NCBI RefSeq assembly: GCF_048323695.1
Contig: NZ_JBLWFT010000001.1
Location: 62,001-126,000, forward strand
Origin: Aquisalimonas sp007126095
GTDB lineage: Bacteria; Pseudomonadota; Gammaproteobacteria; Nitrococcales; Aquisalimonadaceae
Length of the DNA: 64,000 nucleotides
Direction of reading: 5' to 3'
Shown here: in pieces, positions 60,688-64,000 of the stretch
Layout: each line of letters begins with the position of its first letter
Position numbering within the stretch: position 1 is the stretch's first letter
Program-made: the position numbers and the translations under genes
Notes under the pieces: generated by a model
What the model was told of the DNA's origin: nothing
Seen by the model: only the letters and a program-made list of their open reading frames with translations
The model's database searches: none

Positions 60688-62604
60688 GTGAGCGATATTG
60701 ATCACCACCTGGGTCCCGACGGGGCGCTGGCAGGGGCTCTGCCCGGCTTCCAGTCCCGCGAGGAGCAGCAGGCCCTGGGGCGTGGTGTGGCGGAGGCGAT
60801 TGACGCCGGCGACACGCTGATCGCCGAGGCGGGTACCGGCACGGGCAAGACCTTCGCGTACCTCCTGCCGGCGCTGCTTTCCGGAAAGCGCGTGATTGTC
60901 TCCACCGGCACCAAGACCCTGCAGGACCAGCTCTATCAGAAGGACCTCCCGTTGTTGCGGGATGCCCTGGACTTGCCCCGGCGCACGGCGCTGCTCAAGG
61001 GTCGAACCAACTACCTCTGTCTTTACCGCACCGACATGGCCGAGGTGGACGCCCGGTTCGACCGCCCCGGCACCGGGGCGCAGCTGCAGGCCATCCGTCA
61101 GTGGGCGGCGGTGACGGATAGCGGCGACATCTCGGAGCTGGCCGAAGTCCCCAACGACGCGCCGATCTGGGGGCGCGCGACGTCCACCGCGGACAACTGC
61201 CTCGGCCAGGAATGCCCGCTCTATGACGACTGCTTTCTCATGGCTGCGCGGCGTCGCGCACAGGAGGCTGACCTGCTGGTGGTCAATCACCACCTGCTGC
61301 TGGCCGACATGGCTTTGAAGGAGGGCGGTTTCGGTGAGGTGCTGCCGTCCGCCGACGCCTATATCCTCGACGAGGCGCATCAGCTGCCGGACGTGGCCGC
61401 TCAGTTCTTCGGCGTGTCGGTGAGCAGCCGTCAGCTGCAGGAGCTGATCCGCGATACCCATGCGGAGTATCTGCGCGATGCCGGTGACCAGCCGGCGCTG
61501 CCCGATTGCCTCGACGTGCTGCGAAAGGCTATTCAGGACTTCCGCCTGACGCTGGGGGAGGCGGGCCAGCGGGCAGCGTGGAGTGGCCTCGGTGACGCGG
61601 ATGAGGCCACGGATGCGCTCATTCACCTGCGTGCGGCAACAAGCGCCCTGGCCGAGGTGCTGGAGACGCTGGCCGAGCGCGGTCGCGGGCTGGAGAACTG
61701 CCACCGTCGCGCCCGGGACATGGCGTCGCTGCTCGACCGGTTCGCCGATGGCGAGACGGACGCCTTCGTGCAGTGGTTCGAAACCTACCAGCAGGCGTTC
61801 ATCCTGCGGTTGACCCCGCTGGATGTGGGCCAGCAGTTCCAGGCGCGCATGAAAAAGCACCCCGCAGCGTGGGTGTTCACCTCGGCCACCCTGTCCGTCA
61901 ACGGCGGGTTCGGGCACTTTCTGGAGCGGATGGGGCTGGACGAGGAGACGTCCACCCTGCGTGTGGACAGCCCCTTCGATTACGCCAGCAATGCGCTGCT
62001 GTATGTGCCTGCCGGCATGCCTGAGCCCAACAGTGCCTTTTACACGGAGGCGTTCATCGAGCGCGCGGAGGCGGTGATCCGGGCCAGCGGCGGCCGGGCA
62101 TTCGTGCTGTTCACCAGCCACCGCGCCCTGCAACAGGCAGCTGCACAGTTGCGAGACCGTCTGCCTTACCCCGTGCTGGTACAGGGCGATGCCTCCCAGA
62201 ACCTGCTGCTGGAACGCTTCCGCGAGGCCGGCAACGCGGTGCTGCTGGGAACGGGAAGTTTCTGGGAGGGGGTTGACGTCAAGGGCGAGGCGCTGTCGGC
62301 CGTGATCATTGATCGCCTGCCCTTCGCCTCGCCAGCCGATCCGGTCACCCAGGCGCGGATCGATTTCCTCCGCCGTCACGGCGGCAATCCGTTCCGGGAT
62401 TTCCAGATCCCGCAGGCGGTGATCGCCCTGCGCCAGGGGGTGGGCCGCCTGATCCGTGACGCGTCGGACTACGGCGTCCTCATGATCGGCGATCCGCGCC
62501 TCACCGGGAAATCGTACGGACGACTGTTCCTTAACAGTCTGCCCCCCATGGGCCGAACTCGGGACCCGGAGACGGTCCAGGCGTTTCTCGCGCGCGTGGA
62601 TTAG
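60688..62604 (+). CDS. yoaA: YoaA/DinG-type Fe-S DNA helicase
   Basis: 638 aa. XPD-like superfamily 2 helicase: Walker A AGTGTGKTF, DEAH box LDEAHQLPD, and four Cys (NYLCLYR, DNCLGQECPLYDDCF) positioned to hold a [4Fe-4S] cluster. C-terminal motifs include SFWEGVDVKGEALS and QGVGRLIRD. It unwinds DNA with 5'-3' polarity and is linked to repair of replication damage. It starts with GTG after GGGAGA. YoaA rather than DinG by length. Confidence 0.9.
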   Translation: MSDIDHHLGPDGALAGALPGFQSREEQQALGRGVAEAIDAGDTLIAEAGTGTGKTFAYLLPALLSGKRVIVSTGTKTLQDQLYQKDLPLLRDALDLPRRTALLKGRTNYLCLYRTDMAEVDARFDRPGTGAQLQAIRQWAAVTDSGDISELAEVPNDAPIWGRATSTADNCLGQECPLYDDCFLMAARRRAQEADLLVVNHHLLLADMALKEGGFGEVLPSADAYILDEAHQLPDVAAQFFGVSVSSRQLQELIRDTHAEYLRDAGDQPALPDCLDVLRKAIQDFRLTLGEAGQRAAWSGLGDADEATDALIHLRAATSALAEVLETLAERGRGLENCHRRARDMASLLDRFADGETDAFVQWFETYQQAFILRLTPLDVGQQFQARMKKHPAAWVFTSATLSVNGGFGHFLERMGLDEETSTLRVDSPFDYASNALLYVPAGMPEPNSAFYTEAFIERAEAVIRASGGRAFVLFTSHRALQQAAAQLRDRLPYPVLVQGDASQNLLLERFREAGNAVLLGTGSFWEGVDVKGEALSAVIIDRLPFASPADPVTQARIDFLRRHGGNPFRDFQIPQAVIALRQGVGRLIRDASDYGVLMIGDPRLTGKSYGRLFLNSLPPMGRTRDPETVQAFLARVD

Positions 62605-62789
62605 GCTGCGAGGGTACGCCGTAGGGTTGCCATCCTCCGTCGGAGCGACCAGTATCGCCGCCGCGGCCGTCGCCGTGTGGCAACTGCGGCAGCGAAAATC
62701 GTGACGGGGGTCAACGCGACAGGGCTGGACCGCGCCCTAGACTGCCCGCCTGAACACTAATCATGCATAAGGAATGACAGGAGCACACC

Positions 62790-63800
62790 ATGAAACGCCT
62801 TCCCCTGGTTGCCGCCCTCGCGCTGGGCGTCAGCGGCATTACCGCGGCCCAGGCCGATATCGAAGTCTACGGTCAGGCCCACCTGGCGTTCAGCCACCTG
62901 GACGACGGCGATGACTACAGCGCCTTCAACCTCTCCAGTAATGCCAGCCGCATCGGCTTCCGGGCCGGGCATGACGTGAGCCCGAACCTGCGTGCGCTGG
63001 TGCAACTGGAAGGGCAGGTGGACTTCGACACCGATAACAACGAGACCTTCACCTCCCGTGACAGCTTCGTGGGCCTGGAAAGCGGCTGGGGGCTGCTGCG
63101 GGCCGGCCGCTTCGACACGCCCAACAAGACCCTGCGCAGCCGCACGGATCTCTTCGGCAACCAGGTGGGTGACGCGCGCAACATCGTGCGCGGCGAGTAT
63201 ACGGGTCAAGGTGTTGACGAGCGCTTCCGCAACGGGATCGCCTACCGCACGCCGTCGTTCGGCGGGGTGTTCGTCGACCTCCACTACAGTGTGGATACGG
63301 GAGACGACGACAACGCCGCCGACAGCAACGACGACGACGCCTGGAGCGCCTCGCTCACCTATCAGCAGGGCCCGGTGTACGCTGCCGTCGCCCACGAGCG
63401 CTGGAACGAGGGCGGCGAGCGGGTGCGCGAGGCCACGCGGGTAGCCGGCTCCTACGACCTCGCCGACCTGCGTGTCACCGCCCTGGCGCAGACCACCGGC
63501 CGGCCATCCGACGATGCCTTTGGTGTGGGTCTGCGCTACGCACTGGTGGGGAACATTTTCCTGAAGGGGCAGTACTACGTGCTGAGCGCCGATGACAGCG
63601 ATCAGGATGCCGACATGATCGCCGTGGGCGCCGACTACCACTACAGCGACGAGCTGCGCTTCTACCTGAACTACGCGCAGATCGACAACGAGGACGGTCA
63701 GGACCGGCAGCCGTGGGTGCAGGCCAGCACCTTGACTGGCACAGAGACAGTCGGCGAGACCGCCCACAGCGTGGCCGCGGGGCTGGTTTACAACTTCTGA
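62790..63800 (+). CDS. Gram-negative trimeric porin
   Basis: 336 aa with signal peptide (LPLVAALALGVSGITAAQA). Porin_4-type barrel: DIEVYGQAHLAFSHLDDG, SRIGFRAGHDVSPNLRALVQLEGQVD, SFVGLESGWGLLRAGRFDTP, and a C-terminal Phe (VYNF) that directs BAM insertion. Loops are Asp-rich, consistent with a salt-adapted outer membrane. No strong promoter seen in the 185 bases before it; a REP pair follows. Confidence 0.9.
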   Translation: MKRLPLVAALALGVSGITAAQADIEVYGQAHLAFSHLDDGDDYSAFNLSSNASRIGFRAGHDVSPNLRALVQLEGQVDFDTDNNETFTSRDSFVGLESGWGLLRAGRFDTPNKTLRSRTDLFGNQVGDARNIVRGEYTGQGVDERFRNGIAYRTPSFGGVFVDLHYSVDTGDDDNAADSNDDDAWSASLTYQQGPVYAAVAHERWNEGGERVREATRVAGSYDLADLRVTALAQTTGRPSDDAFGVGLRYALVGNIFLKGQYYVLSADDSDQDADMIAVGADYHYSDELRFYLNYAQIDNEDGQDRQPWVQASTLTGTETVGETAHSVAAGLVYNF

Positions 63801-63825
63801 GCCCGACTGAACGGATGGGGAGGTA

Positions 63826-63884
63826 TCGCGGCTGACGCCGCTCCTACGGGGCGCTGGACTCCTGTAGGAGCGGCGATGCCGCGA
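63826..63884. repeat. REP-like inverted pair
   Basis: Two head-to-head copies of a REP-type element. GCCGCTCCTAC (63837-63847) is the exact reverse complement of GTAGGAGCGGC (63864-63874), and the flanking TCGCGGC (63826-63832) pairs with GCCGCGA (63878-63884). Each copy alone also folds into a small GCGGC/GCCGC hairpin. This is the TGTAGGAGCGGC type known in pseudomonads and xanthomonads. Placed between convergent genes, it probably stabilises 3' ends or terminates transcription. Confidence 0.85.
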
Positions 63885-63915
63885 CCCTGCAACGCAACAG
63901 GGCGACCCTCCCTGA

Positions 63916-64000
63916 CTACCGCACCATCTCCGCATCCGTCAGTGCGTTGACTTTCTCCCGCAGCACGAACTTCTGAATCTTCCCCGTGGACGTCTTCGGC
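63916..64000 (-). CDS. Acyl-CoA synthetase (AMP-forming), C-terminal end only
   Basis: The last 27 codons of a gene that continues beyond the right edge. The visible part reads PKTSTGKIQKFVLRE, the final motif of the ANL superfamily, with the catalytic Lys in GKIQK, followed by a short tail and TAG at 63916-63918. It activates a carboxylic or fatty acid as acyl-AMP then acyl-CoA; substrate cannot be read from this fragment. Convergent with the porin across the REP pair. Confidence 0.85.
   Translation of the reverse strand, partial: PKTSTGKIQKFVLREKVNALTDAEMVR

Noticed and set aside
60472..62379. 635-codon minus-strand frame opposite the helicase
   Set aside because: Antisense to a gene with complete helicase and Fe-S motifs.

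Overview
The window is GC-rich, gene-dense chromosome from a gammaproteobacterium. The best evidence is the block thrS-infC-rpmI-rplT-pheS-pheT-ihfA-merR-tRNA-Pro, an order typical of that class, together with DsbB, SelO, MetNIQ, a trimeric-porin gene and a pseudomonad/xanthomonad-style REP pair at the right end. Very acidic secreted proteins, several Na+-type transporters and a fused DUF1538 protein suggest a salt-adapted organism, possibly related to Ectothiorhodospiraceae; that placement is inference. I see no insertion sequences, phage genes, CRISPR arrays or known defence systems.

Layout. 1-5.6 kb: two large acidic lipoproteins. 5.7-8.4 kb: a translationally coupled minus-strand operon (TetR regulator, MFS transporter, homocysteine S-methyltransferase) with a palindromic operator. 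8.6-11.1 kb: an EAL/HDOD protein and a SnoaL-like/GGDEF protein. 11.3-15 kb: a CbiM-like membrane protein, a Cys-rich-tailed MarR regulator divergent from selO, an unknown protein, and tRNA-Val with clear promoter and terminator. 15.1-21.2 kb: a photolyase/cryptochrome, a soluble chemoreceptor fused to a substrate-binding domain, and a PAS-GGDEF sensor. 21.2-28.9 kb: the translation block. It has a thrS leader with a tRNA-Thr anticodon-arm mimic, an AUC-initiated infC, an infC-rpmI terminator hairpin and an attenuator-like rplT-pheS junction.

29-33.1 kb: a DASS transporter and the metNIQ methionine importer. 33.2-38.7 kb: the most unusual cluster, a P-type ATPase with an altered TM6 motif, a PII-like protein, a fused two-repeat DUF1538 membrane protein, a second PII-like protein and a CBS-domain protein. 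38.7-44.3 kb: a sodium/solute symporter coupled to a degenerate metallophosphoesterase, a DUF3179/membrane-protein pair, an AhpD-like protein and a DUF3047 protein. 44.3-49.1 kb: five overlapping genes (TVP38-like, MerA-like flavoprotein, MASE1 histidine kinase, FixJ-type regulator, small zinc-ribbon membrane protein). 49.1-51.6 kb: small exported proteins and an SpmA-SpmB fusion. 51.7-57.6 kb: a complete suf operon with a SufU scaffold. 57.5-59.9 kb: a soluble chemoreceptor with two signalling tips. 60-64 kb: dsbB, a YoaA-type helicase, a porin, the REP pair and the 3' end of an acyl-CoA synthetase.

Recurring themes are second-messenger and chemotaxis signalling in soluble proteins, autogenous control of translation genes, and ion/solute transport under small-molecule sensing domains.
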